DNA from: Sphaerosporella brunnea
Taxonomy: Eukaryota; Ascomycota; Pezizomycetes; Pezizales; Pyronemataceae
NCBI GenBank assembly: GCA_008704415.1
Contig: VXIS01000149.1
Coordinates: forward strand, 1-64,000
Length of the DNA: 64,000 nt
Direction: 5' to 3'
This document shows positions 1 through 10,115 of the stretch, piece by piece; position 1 is the first letter of the stretch, and the number at the start of each line of letters is the position of its first letter. The notes beneath the pieces are model-generated. The model saw only the letters and a list, made by a program, of their open reading frames with translations, did not search any database and was not told the DNA's origin. A program made the translations under genes and the position numbers.

Positions 1-3
1 TTA

Positions 4-141
4 CAGTCGTTTTCATAAGTGTAGTCGTTTCCACTTCTCAACAGCACCCGAGAAAAATAGAGTCTGTGCACGAAAAATAGAGTCTGTGCAGGCGCGCAGT
101 TGCCTGTTTTGTAGTTGCCATACAATTCAGGCAACGCTCTG
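4..141 (+). repeat. Left terminal inverted repeat, 138 bp
   Basis: Matches the reverse complement of 3473-3610 except for single-base differences near its inner part. It contains a short internal direct repeat of GAAAAATAGAGTCTGTGCA, present in both ends. Confidence 0.92.
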
Positions 142-189
142 GGTCACCCTCCATCTCTCCTCCCTCGCTGTGTCGTCCTTCATCGCTGT

Positions 190-444
190 GACGCTGTCGT
201 TTCGCGATCCTACTGTCGCCCGCCGCCGAGCCACTGTTGTTTCGCGATCCTACTGTCGCCCGCCACCAAGCCGCTGTCGTTTCGCGATCCTACTGTCGCC
301 TAGCGATCCTACTGTCGCCCGCCACCAAGCCACTGTCGTTTTGCGATCCTACTGTCGCCCGCCGCCGAGCCGCTGTCGTTTCGCGATCCTACTGTCGCCT
401 AGCGATCCTACTGTCGCCCGCCACCAAGCCGCTGTCGTTTCGCA
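190..444 (+). repeat. Left subterminal tandem array, about 40 bp unit
   Basis: About five full units of roughly 40 bp, each starting GCGATCCTACTGTCGCC and ending CTGTCGTTTC, are interspersed with two shortened units ending GCCTA. The array lies between the left TIR and the transposase start. The recurring core is CTGTCG. It may bind transposase, but that is inference. Confidence 0.85.
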
Positions 445-458
445 CTCCAAAGGGGTCA

Positions 459-1510
459 ATGTATAGACATATTCGTTGGGAGATCAAGGAGCTCATGATA
501 ATTGGGCTTGGACGTGGGTTTAAGTCTAAAGAGGTGGCAAGATGGATGTGCTGTTCAGTGCGCACTGTTCAGCGGGTTCGCCTACTGTGGAAAAAGTTTG
601 GAGATGTTATAAGACCAGCCCAAGGCCGTCCGGGGAACCGTCCAGGAAACCGGCCCAGAATATACAACCGTCAGGTCATTGAGGTAGGTCAATCTGCGTC
701 GCGCCGCAGGATTGTGTGTGGCTAATAATTTTATAGTATCTTCATGGCATTTTGCGCGCGCGACCAGACACTTTTTTAGACGAGCTCCAGCTATTATTGC
801 AGCAAAATCATCCTATCGACGCGCTTCCTCAGGGCTATGCCTCTATACCTACAATATGTCGCATTTTACAGCGCGAGGGAATTACAAGGAAGCGATTGTC
901 CAGAATTGCTCGTGAAAGGAAGCAGTGTCTTCGGTCTCTATATCAAATGAATTTGGTTGGAGTAAGCCGAGAACAAATGGTTTTTGTGGATGAAACAAGA
1001 AAAGATGACAGGACTACCTACCGTCGATATGGTTACAGCGTGCAAGGTACACCTGCTCGTAGCCAAGTTGCTTTTGTCCGCGGCAAGCCCTATTCTATTT
1101 TGCCTGCACTTACAGTTGATGGTATTATAGCTACTTCCATTGTGGAGGGATCTTTTACAATGCGTACCTTTGAACAGTTTATTCTTTATGATGTTTTGCC
1201 CTCTATGAATCCTTTTCCTGGTCCACGCTCTGTTCTCATTCTTGATAATTGCCGCATTCATAAAAGTCAGCTCCTGTACAGAATCGCGCGTTGGTCAGGC
1301 ATTCGTTTTATTTTTCTCCCACCTTATTCTCCGGATCTATCACCAATTGAAGAAGCATTTGCTGTATTCAAACGATGGCTGGCGCGGTATGGAACTTTTG
1401 TTCGCTCTTGGGGCGGTGATCCACGCACAATTCTTCTTTATGGCTTGTATTCTAGTGTATCTCCTTCTGCCTGCCGTGGTTTTTTTTATGACTGTGGCTA
1501 TTTTGAGTAG
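459..1510 (+). CDS. Tc1/mariner (DDE) transposase, two exons
   Basis: Model: 459-683 and 737-1510, phase-0 intron 684-736 (GTAGGT...TTATAG with a CTAAT branch site), about 332 residues. Exon 1 encodes a helix-turn-helix region (GFKSKEVARWM..SVRTVQRV) followed by a basic stretch, as in the paired-like N terminus of this superfamily. Exon 2 holds the catalytic core: first Asp in VFVDE, second Asp in LILDN, and Glu in SPIEE, with 34 residues between the second Asp and the Glu (DD34E), plus the family signature PPYSPDLSP. It should cut at the TIRs and insert at TA. The internal stretch 684-736 contains no coding match, so it is read as an intron. No disabling change was seen. Confidence 0.88.
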
Positions 1511-1622
1511 ATAGAATAAAGCGATTGTAGTTGTACACGGTAATTTATTTATTTAGAAAACAAAGGAAAAATGAGAGAAAAAACACGTGTAATTGAAGGC
1601 ATCACTACTACAAAATAAAAGT

Positions 1623-3305
1623 TCAACATTCTGGATCACGTCCAACAACCTTTCGGATCAGCAACCGAAGTGCCATCCTTTCCCTTCCTATTATTTTATC
1701 AAGATCACGATCCGTAGTCATAGGTAAAAAGCCGGAAACACCAATTCCATGTGCTCTAAAACGCTGCGCAAGCCCATCAAATGAACCCACCTCAGTGCAT
1801 TGTTCAGGGCTCTGAGTCATCTCCATAACACCCTGTAACTTATCAAAAAAGTCCTCAATTGATAAATTCAAGAGGTCTTGTTTAATTGATTTCTTTGACG
1901 GTGTCCACAATAGCTTTTGCGATGGTGCAGAGGTCGATAAGGCTGCAGGTGGTGGGGTTTTCGGACGTTTCTCTTTGGCTACTGCAGGTGCACTAACAGC
2001 CTTCTCCATGGAAACCGGAGGTGACTGAGAGGCTGGTGCAGAGAAAAGATACGGGGTTGGCGGGTAGGATTGAAAATAGTAGGGTGCTGGAAGAGCGTGT
2101 GGGGGAAAGGTGTAGGGTCCTGGTAGTTGATAAGGGCTCGGCGGTGGAAAAAATGGAGGGTACTGCAGTGGAAACGTAAAGGGTGCCGACCACGGTGTGT
2201 TTGACAGCACCTCTGCAGAAGGAGGAATATGATTCCCACCAGTAGAGGCGGTTAAAAAAGGATTCCCAGCAACAGTTGTAGATGGTGCTGGTCTTTGACC
2301 CGCGTTTTCAAATTCGTGATGAGGTGGTGGGCAACTAAGCGAAACTCCAGGGACTCCATCACGGACTGCCATAGCCCAGAAGTTCACGGCTTCGGGTTTT
2401 AGAAAAACATGTCTTCCGGTGTTTGGCTTGACGTAGCAGCCAAGCTTGCTTTGGGTGTGGTATGCGCATGTGTGAAGATCGCTAATCTCCCGGAAAATAC
2501 GCTTCAATTTTTCATCCTCTGTTTCCTCGCCGTCTGCAGCGTCTTCATCTTTTTTTGTGCCACGTACACCACGTTTGCCTGCTGGCTTTTTTTCCTGTTA
2601 TTTTATACGTTACTATTTGTTTGTTTTATTTTATTTTTTTAAAAAAAAAACGGTACATACCTTGGATTTACGCCGCTTTTTTTCCTCTTCCTCCTCCTGC
2701 GAGGTTTCACCCTCAAAGTCTCTGTTGCGTTTACCAGCATTTTTGCTGGACTCGTCGATTTTTTTTGGCAGAAGATGAAATGTGATGTGCCATGCGGTTT
2801 CTTTCCGCTTGGGCTTAAGTTCCGCGCGTATGATCTGCTCCATTTGCGGCCCGTCTGATGCTTGAGCCAGGTCAATGGAGGCCTCTCGGGCTGGCCAAAA
2901 GGATAGCCTCCATCGCAGGAGAAAAGGGTAGGGTTGGTTGCGGTTCAACTCCGGTGCTCCAGCCAGTCTGGCTGCTTGACGGTAAAATAAATGTACACCC
3001 GTAATTGGTGTATCAATTGTTGTGAGTCTCACTGTCCCTTCAGCACAATTTCCAAATGCCCCCGCATATGTCAAGCGTGCCGACCACCTTTCTCCTTGCT
3101 CTTCCTCAGGTTCTGAACCGGTAGACCCTACACCTTCGTCGTCGTCGCCGAGCCCCCTCTCGCAGGCCGTCTGAGTGCGCTCACGCTGTCCGATGTCATC
3201 AAGGTCAAGTTCTTCGTACGTTTCGGAAAATTGAGTGAATGGCGGCTGGTCAGGAAAAGATTGCATGAGAGAATCCGGAAGAAGGCTGTTCTGCGTATTT
3301 TCCAT
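1623..3305 (-). CDS. Transposon cargo gene, function unknown
   Basis: Model on -: 3305-2661 and 2594-1623, phase-0 intron 2660-2595 (GTATGT...AACAG), about 538 residues. The N-terminal third is acidic, then comes a compact globular stretch (roughly residues 70-180), then a highly charged Glu/Lys linker ending in a Lys/Arg-rich segment that looks like a nuclear-localisation signal. Exon 2 has a Cys/His-containing block (HTCAYH, LGCYV, GRHVFL, then NFWAMAVRDG and SCPPPHH), a long Pro/Tyr-rich disordered part and a C-terminal helical block (SIEDFF to KVVGRD) reminiscent of a SAM-like fold. I recall similar Cys/His plus SAM-like C-terminal arrangements in multicopy fungal hypothetical proteins, but no function. 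The coding frame is intact inside the TIRs, so the gene moves with the element. Confidence 0.8.
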
Positions 3306-3308
3306 TAT

Positions 3309-3412
3309 GATTTTTTGTCGCTGTCGCTGTGACTTTTTGTCGCTGTCGCTGTGATTTTTGGTCGCTGTCGCTGTGATTTTTGGTCGCTGTCGCTGTCGCT
3401 GTCGCTGTCGCA
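3309..3412 (-). repeat. Right subterminal GTCGCT repeat array
   Basis: Blocks of GTCGCT/GTCGCTGTGA repeats lie between the start codon of the cargo gene and the right TIR. They share the CTGTCG core with the left subterminal array, in the same (direct) orientation. Confidence 0.85.
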
Positions 3413-3472
3413 TTCACTGATGTTGTGCCCCTTTACCACCTCCACTCTCTACACCCTTCTCTACACTGCCCT

Positions 3473-3610
3473 CAGAGCGTTGCCTGAATTGTATGGCGAC
3501 TACAAAACAGGCAACTACGCGCCTGCACAGACTCTATTTTTCGTGCACAGACTCTATTTTTCTCGGGTGCTGTTGAGAAGTGGAAACGACTACACTTATG
3601 AAAACGACTG
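3473..3610 (-). repeat. Right terminal inverted repeat, 138 bp
   Basis: Inverted partner of 4-141. It ends ...CTTATGAAAACGACTG and is followed by the TA target duplication at 3611-3612. Confidence 0.92.
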
Positions 3611-3612
3611 TA

Positions 3613-4280
3613 ATGAACCACAACACATAAAATTAATAGAACAATAGATATACGGCACTGCTTTAGAATAATCTGATTGAAAAAAAAAGGTTCGTGAAAG
3701 TATTTGGTATGGGCCCCCCCTGAAAATGACGGATAAACAGGTACCAGTAGTGCAACCATACCTGTTTTGATATAATTTTACCAAATTGGATATTCGAGTG
3801 ACATCCCATGATTTAACCCGCAATCTGTATATCTACCATTTTGATTTACCTACAAGCCTGACGATGCCCCTTATACCCGTGCAGTAAAACCCTTCATACC
3901 GCAATCCAGACCCTCACTATAAGCCTCAATCGTCCTTGCACAGTGATTGTGTAGCGATCAATAGAAACAGTTCCGACCGAGTCCAAGGCTACCAGAAGAA
4001 CGACTAGTCAGAAGAACAGCTCGCAACCCACCAAGCGAATACTCACAGTACTTAGCTGCGCACCAGTACCGCTCAACAAAGTCGCGCTTGCAGTGAAACT
4101 TTACGCAGAATATCGCTTTGTGATTACGTGCCAAAATTTCTTCTTCAAGCAAGCCTTTTTGTTTTTGAAAGTCCTGCTAGGCAGCCATAAGAGCTCTTCC
4201 ACAACAGCCACCTTCTACTAAAGGATCGCATCCACTCCGACCCAGCGCGGTGGGGTACACCTTAATCATTTTTTGCCTAT
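3613..4280. other. Non-coding stretch between element and transposase relic
   Basis: No credible ORF, RNA gene or repeat was recognised here. Confidence 0.5.
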
Positions 4281-4289
4281 CGGTGCACC

Positions 4290-5545
4290 GGCCGCTTAGT
4301 GGCCATAGCTTTTGTTCCCGTAAAACGGGCTCGAGTCTTTTGGCCTTCCCTTGTAGTTCTCACTTATGTTAGTTTTAAGGAAAAATCAGAGTGTGAGGAA
4401 TACCACAGTTGTTGGAATCAAACCCTTGCCGCATTTTTGGCTGTTTCCCGCCTGGGTGCAGACCCATCTTTGCAGCGAGCAGTGCGGCGTCCAAGCAATG
4501 TTTGTGGTTGGAGGCATTGTCAAAGGCGAAAATTACTTGGCAGTTGGGAAAAGCGTAGCGAAAAATAGGTATAGCAGTGCGGACGGTGTGTCAAACCATG
4601 TTGTTCTCTTCAGTCCAGTGTCTATTTTACTTATACTGATAAAGACATATACCATCACGAACAGGCTTTCCGTCCACAACAACCCACATTTGATCCTTTA
4701 TATAATAGCTTGCTATCAGCAACAGTATCTGGTACCTTTAGTCTGCTGCCAGGTGTCAAAAATCCAAAGACTATAATGCCTTTTCCTTTGTTTTTTGGCC
4801 GCAGGGGCTGATGGCCTTTCCTCATCCACGCCTGCCTTTTTTCATCGTTTGCTTTGAAGGTCGATTTATCGTGGGTGCAAAGAACCAATGGCCTTTCACC
4901 TTTCTTAAGTCCGGGGGGTAGCCGCCAATTGCCATCCTCAGCAAAAATTTATCAGGCAGCACTGTAGACGCTTCCATTGTAGTAAAAAATAATAATATTC
5001 TGGCGATAAAACATTACTTATGCCCATCGACATATTCCTTTCTCCTTGGTATGTTGAACTCGTCAGTACTGAGTTCGCTCAGAGAGTTCAGGGCTCCGCT
5101 GATAGCTGAAAGCAGTAGTGTTGTCCTCAAAAGCATGAAACCCGATCTGCCGACTGCTTGCCATCAAGGTCTTCAACCAGTTTCTCTTCTATATCTATGA
5201 CCTCACGGTCTTCCTCATCTTCAGAATCCTCGTCTTCGGGGTATTCAATTTCCGACTCCTCAAGCTCTGAATCCTCCTCAACACCGATGCATGCAAGCAG
5301 CTCTTCCGGTAGATCCTCAGGCTCCTCTCTTTTTTTCCTCTCTGCTCTGTCGCTTCTCTCTCTTCTGTGGCTTTATTTCCCTTGCAGCTCGCAGCATCTG
5401 CTGCCTCTTGGTTCCCTTCCCGGGCCTGCCTTGAACCATTGTGGCAGACAAGCGTAACAGTAGCACAATTGGAATGGGCTCGGCGCAGGAACGGGCGCAG
5501 GAACGGGCCAAGCAGAACAACTCGAAACCACTGCACCGCACTCAG
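4290..5545 (-). pseudogene. Decayed fungal DDE-type transposase
   Basis: Reading the minus strand with frame changes gives recognisable blocks in order: a basic N terminus (GRPGKGTKRQQMLRAARE, near 5440), THDKSTFKAND with the first acidic residue (near 4870), RKGHQPLRPKNKGKG, then FAFDNASNH (near 4530) and LHPGGKQPKMRQGFD (near 4440). These match a transposase family I know from many ascomycete and basidiomycete genomes, where the blocks read HDE.TF.AND and AFDNASNH. Several stops and frameshifts (for example near 4690 and between 4900 and 5150) break the frame, so it is a dead copy. No terminal repeats were located. Confidence 0.7.
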
Positions 5546-6500
5546 GCTACGCGAAGTATTAGCATCTATTTGGCCCCCCCACAAGAGCTCGCACTGGCAT
5601 CACCACAAAGATTTAGGGCTGTGGAGTCGCGATTTGGGCGTGTTTGGGTGTGCTGTTGGGAGCGTGTTTTTGCGCGTCCGGGGGGGCGTCTCCAGGGCCA
5701 GTCTCCAGGGCCACATGCTAATGTGCTTCGTAACCAGAATGAATGTCAGTGACTAGGAGTCCCCAACCATAGGGAAACAGATTGAGTGTGCGTGGTGCGC
5801 ACCCCGCCTCCCGCACCAATTCTAACCGAACAAGGGATCTCGATTCTTATGTGTAGGTATAAAAGACAACAGTATGACCCCCGGCCCAAAAAAAAAAAAA
5901 AAAAACTCTTTCCATGCTAGCCAGCTTCTAGGTTGTTAACTGCTGGGAGCCGACAACGCGCCGCCCTTAGATGAAAGTTAATAATGCCACAATATGATGG
6001 ATCTTGCGCGAACAGGGATACTTGGGCTACCTGAGTACGGTCGCTTTGAGAGATAGCTCGCTTGAAAAGTTGCCGTCCATGGCAAGTGCCAAATACGAAG
6101 TGCAAAACGCCAAATGCCAACTGTAGTCCGGAAAGCCAGTTCTGATCTCCCACCGACAACATGGCGGGGATGAACATGAGGGAAACATAATTGTAACCCC
6201 ATAAATGCGTGCATAGAGACAGCGAATCGTCGGTAAACCCTCCCTGTGCGTTCAGAAGAACCTTTTTCCTGACGATATCCCGACGAGCACACCCACGGAA
6301 TGGACATGTCCAGGAACACCAGTGGAGAGAGTCTTTACCACCATGTGCAGCCGCCAAAGATAGGTACGAAAAAAGCAGCATTCTTAGAACCCAATCGTGC
6401 TAATGGAATTCAGCGTTACTCAATTCCTGCCGCCGACAAACGAGCTCGCTAAAGTCACCATCGACTCTATGCTAAACGCTCCGAAAAAGTACCGAACAAA
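5546..6500. other. Intergenic stretch without a supported gene
   Basis: Contains a poly(A) run near 5888-5904. The longest reading frame (5917-6381 on -) begins with a hydrophobic, signal-like stretch but has no recognisable family and no supporting splice structure, so it is not called as a gene. Confidence 0.4.
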
Positions 6501-6518
6501 AGATCAGCGAGCACATCG

Positions 6519-6868
6519 ATGATGAGCGCCAGGCTACAGGAACGAGAAAGTGCAGCGCCATTACCGTGTAGCGATGAACCCGTAAAGCGAGGGCGGCCGA
6601 GGAAGCATCAGGTCAAGCAGACCCCGCGCAAAAGAGCTACCACAGATCGGACAAAGACTGGCTGCGCAAGAAGAAGTGTGACGAGGCCAAGCCCGAATGT
6701 ACTCTAGTACGTTGTACTTTTTGCTGTATATGAGGACTGGATATTAATATTTATAGGCATCGATTGCGAGAACAAAAATTATCGTTGCCAGTTTCCGGAG
6801 AAGAGAGTTTATAACCTCGTTCATGTTCAGCGATGGGTGACATAGGCGGTGGAGAAGCGAGCCAGGTG
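6519..6868 (+). pseudogene. Relic of a Zn2Cys6 transcription factor N terminus
   Basis: The + strand shows a basic stretch (KRGRPRKHQ), then DRTKTGC in one frame and RKKKCDEAKPECT in the next frame, the typical order of a Zn2Cys6 finger interrupted by a small deletion or frameshift that removes the second cysteine. An intron-like GTACGT...TTATAG at about 6710-6756 is followed by IDCENKNYRCQFPEK, the usual second half of such a finger. Beyond this a stop is reached and no activator middle region follows, so only the finger-encoding first exons survive. Confidence 0.6.
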
Positions 6869-6989
6869 GGGAAGTGAAATTGCGGGTAAAATTGATTTCA
6901 TCACCACTTCTCAATATCATCACAAACTTCTGGCTACATTATCACATTCGAAAGCTTGATATGTTCATTGTGCTGCCATTTCCATCATA

Positions 6990-7743
6990 CTATTCAGGGT
7001 ACGCATCAATGACGTTTGCTATGTGCATTGTGCTCGTCTCTGGGTAGTCTGTACTCTTCGGCACACCACTCTTCTTGCAGTGCGAAAATATCCAATCCCA
7101 AAGAAAAGGACCATCAAACCTGGTAGGAAGTTTCAACGCCGCCTCCAACTCCGCCCGGCACTTCTTCCTGACCGGGCTATCTTTATCCCCAAACTCTTCC
7201 TTATTCCAATCCCCAAGCAAACCTACGTTATTATCCTGTAGTACTTTTCGGGCATCTGACATGTATCAGTTTTGAAATCATCGGATGCAGAAAGATTCAT
7301 ACGATGATAAATCTTCTTAGTCTCCTGGCGCCTCGCAGCCCCCGCGAGCTTCCATACGACTGCAGTCCCAAGCCGCGTCATTCCTTTTGTCGGAGGCGGA
7401 ACTAGGCGGTTGCCGTAGGTAGTCACGATGAGTTTATAGCACCAGCCGGGCGGATCGAATTCGACGATGCGGCCGGTCTCGCGCTTGATAGGTTCGATCA
7501 GGTGTTTATTTTCATTGCTGACAGGTTCGAAAATGATCCACTTGAATTCCTCCTCGTGGCGTTTGGCATTAAGATCCTCATACACCACTTCGTCCATCAC
7601 TCTGTCGACTGGAACAAAAGTCAGCGAAAGTTATTGCGAAAGGGGGGGGGGGGGATGAGTTTACTGAAAGGTTTGGGAACTTGGATTTCAAGGACATCCC
7701 AGACTTGCTCCAGTGATTGCCGTTTCAAAACAAGTGGGTTCAT
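6990..7743 (-). CDS. Intact three-exon protein of unknown function
   Basis: Model on -: 7743-7665, 7608-7303 and 7255-6990, 216 residues, starting MNPLVLKRQSLEQVWDV. Intron 1 (7664-7609, 56 nt) has GTAAAC, a CTGAC branch site and TTCCAG and contains a C-run. Intron 2 (7302-7256, 47 nt) has GTATGA, CTGAT and GTCAG. Each removal joins frames exactly, which argues for a real gene although the unspliced reading frames look broken. The product is soluble, mixed alpha/beta in character, with FDPPGWCYKLIVTTYGN and FDGPFLWDWIFSHC as its most distinctive stretches. No signal peptide, membrane segment or known domain was recognised. It lies between a transcription-factor relic and a LINE. Confidence 0.65.
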
Positions 7744-8349
7744 CGTCGTGCGCTTGCGGAGGGGTGGTAGATGTTGAGAGACGGGTCAGGCGGGGTAAGA
7801 AAGCGGAGCTGGTGCAATTAAAAGTTGGCTGGTCCTCCCGCCCCCACCCCGAGGCTCCGTGTGGGGGGCCTGAAGGAGGAGGAGGAACAACCAAACAACC
7901 AAACAACCAAAGCGCTTCCATGCTCATTTCTTCACCTTGACATGCCGTACTTCCTCCAGTTTGGAGCCCCGCCGGCCGTACAGCAGAAGGTTTTTTTCTG
8001 TGCCCCGGAATCGTGCACAAATGATCGAAGGGAAAGTTGTTGGCATACCTACGGAAGTCGTGCAAAATCAGTCTCTCTGTGCTTCGTTTATCGTCTCTTC
8101 CGCCGCCAGGCAGCAGCCGATGGATTAAGTATCGCGACCACTATCGTGTACTGCGGATCAAAGAGGTGTCCCTTTAGCAAAAAAAAAAAGGTTATCCGCC
8201 AGGAAATTCGAACTCATGAATGAGTCCACCGGAATTAGGCAGGATGAAATGAATTTGGCCTTTTGCAAGCTGCATGTGGCATATGGCATGTGGCATTTTG
8301 CAATAGGACTCCACTCACGAGACTACCAAGGTTGAGCTACGATAGTTGC
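7744..8349. other. Upstream region of the 7743 gene
   Basis: G-rich and CAACCAAA-type simple sequence near 7866-7910 and a poly(A) run at 8179-8190. No gene is supported. Confidence 0.4.
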
Positions 8350-8651
8350 ATTTTTGTTTTATCATATTGTATTTGGCCGTTTGCGGCCATGGCATATGTG
8401 AGAGAAGAAACTAACGTAAGCCAGGTAGAAGCGAGACGTCAGGGATTAGCGAGACGCCTCCCGATGCGATGCCACCACACACAAACAAAATCGTATTTCC
8501 ACAACCACGCTACCTACAAAAAATCCAAAGCATGCAAATGATAGAGAAGAGACCAGAGAGCGAGACTAGAGAGCGAGCGAGACTGGAGAGCGATCCTATC
8601 GAGTGCAATCAGACTTGGAGCACAAAAATTGTGGTTTTCTCCTTACCTTAG

Positions 8652-9920
8652 TTACTTCTTTCGGGTTCTGAGGTGCACTGCTAATGGTCGATCAGGGAGC
8701 CTTCTATTTGGTGTCTGAGGGGTGTTGAGGACCACGGAGGGTCGTGAAGGCCTTGCAGGAGGTAGGGGAGTTGCAGGCATCTCCTCATCAGAGCTAGAGT
8801 TCGACCAGTCATTGGATACTAGCCTGACAGGTGTCTCTGGCGGGGCCTTGGGTGACGCAGGGAGCCCATAACGAACTCTCATTTTTTGAGGGGGCGTGGG
8901 CACTGCTGGGAGAGCTGTTGGGGTGTCGGAAGCAGCGGGTTGGGTCTTGCGGCGACGGGGTTTGGTCTTATTCTCATCTATCTCCTTGATGGACTTAAGA
9001 GCATCGGCACCGGTAATTACTCTCGCTTTACTGATTACCCGCTGGTCCTTCTTGGTGCCCTTAGCTACCTTTGTTTGCTCCCGCAAGTGTTGCAGGTCAA
9101 GGCTGAGAATTTCGAGCTGGAGGTCTTCTGCATAGCTTTGGTGGTTGATGTGGAGGACGTATTCGCAAATCTCGCTGCGAGTAGCTGTTTTGATCCACTC
9201 CTAGGCATACAAACCTCGCTGACGCTGCTGACCCTTTGTTTGAGGTGTTCTCTTCAGTATAAAGTCTGGAGGAGGTGCAGAGGGGGGGGGGGTTGTTGGC
9301 TCATTGTAGGGCGGGACTGTCCAAAACCTGTCGGGGGTTGAATGGGACGATACCAGTTACTCGAAAAGCACTTTCAATGTTTTGTCGTGTATATGCTGCC
9401 TTTCGGGCCTTCTTATAGAGCGGTAGGAACTGACGATGACCGATTCCTACGATTTCTACGTTGGTAGCAAGGTAATAATCTTCTGCAGCCTTTCCATACT
9501 GTATTTGTACGGGTGCAAAGAGACTGACATCAAGTGGTTGCAAAAGATGGGTAGAATGAGCGGGCAAACAAAACAGGACAAAATCTCTGTGCGAATGACC
9601 TTCTCAAGCTTTTTGAAGTGGTCTGCAAGAGCCATAAGGTTGCTGGCGAAGACTCGCTGGCGATCCATTCTTTGTGCCATTTTCGCAGCCAGTTCGGGGT
9701 GGCAGTTGAGGAATTGGGTAATCCAGTTCTTGCTAATAGTATCGTGAACCTGCTTTTTGCGTCCCTCTGCTTTGTAGCGGGCTTTCAGTGCTGCACGCTC
9801 CCTCACTGCTAGCTTTTCTACCATATGCCACAATTGGTCAAAACGCGGTGGACAACCGTAGTCATCTATTTTAAAAATTCACTTCACAATCGTCTTTTCT
9901 GCAGCTGGAGACAGGATTTG
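8652..9920 (-). pseudogene. Deleted Fot1/pogo (DDE_1) transposase
   Basis: Minus-strand blocks in order: SPAAEKTIVK followed by a stop in place of Trp (near 9895), a CENP-B-type helix-turn-helix (KNWITQFLNCHPELAAKM, near 9720), an abrupt join near 9570 from TEILSCFVC to PAHSTHLLQPLDV, and the C-terminal tail (SIKEIDENKTKPRRR, near 9000). The catalytic Asp-containing core, which should lie between the helix-turn-helix and PAHSTHLLQPLD, is missing, so the element cannot mobilise itself. A further stop follows the VLDSPALQ block near 9301. Confidence 0.85.
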
Positions 9921-9924
9921 GTCT

Positions 9925-10115
9925 CAAATCGACCGGGCAGAGCGCTTTCAGAAAGCTCTACAAGCACTTAAGGACAGTATCTTCTCCTCTATAGGGGAGG
10001 CAGCTACGGCATTGAACCTTCCCAAGTCTAGCCTCACACATTGTCACAACGGCTGTCAGACCAGGCAGAAAGTGCATAAGGGCGGTAGGGCAGTTCAGTC
10101 TTTGATATGCGGCAT
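9925..10115 (+). pseudogene. Inverted N-terminal HTH segment of the pogo transposase
   Basis: On the plus strand, opposite to the rest of the transposase, the frame reads AERFQKALQALKDS, EAATALNLPKSSLTH and HNGCQTRQKVHKG. This is a psq-like helix-turn-helix that normally forms the N terminus of Fot1/pogo transposases. Its opposite polarity means this piece was inverted inside the element. Confidence 0.7.

Larger units (their letters stand above)
4..3610. mobile_element. Complete Tc1/mariner-type DNA transposon with a cargo gene
   Basis: The two ends are inverted copies of the same 138 bp, start with CAGTCGTTTTCATAAGTG, and are flanked on both sides by TA (2-3 and 3611-3612), the target duplication of Tc1/mariner elements. 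Inside are a two-exon DDE transposase on + (459-1510) and a second two-exon gene on - (1623-3305), converging tail to tail. Both reading frames are open after splicing and the TIRs differ at only a few positions, so the insertion looks young. At 3.6 kb it is about twice the usual one-gene Tc1/mariner length because of the second gene and the subterminal tandem repeats. Confidence 0.9.

Noticed and set aside
5917..6381. 154-codon minus frame starting with a hydrophobic, signal-like stretch
   Set aside because: No recognisable family, no splice support, composition not clearly coding; likely chance.
8192..8235. tRNA-like B-box (GAGTTCGAATTTC) before a T-run on the minus strand
   Set aside because: No matching acceptor stem, A box or cloverleaf could be found upstream.
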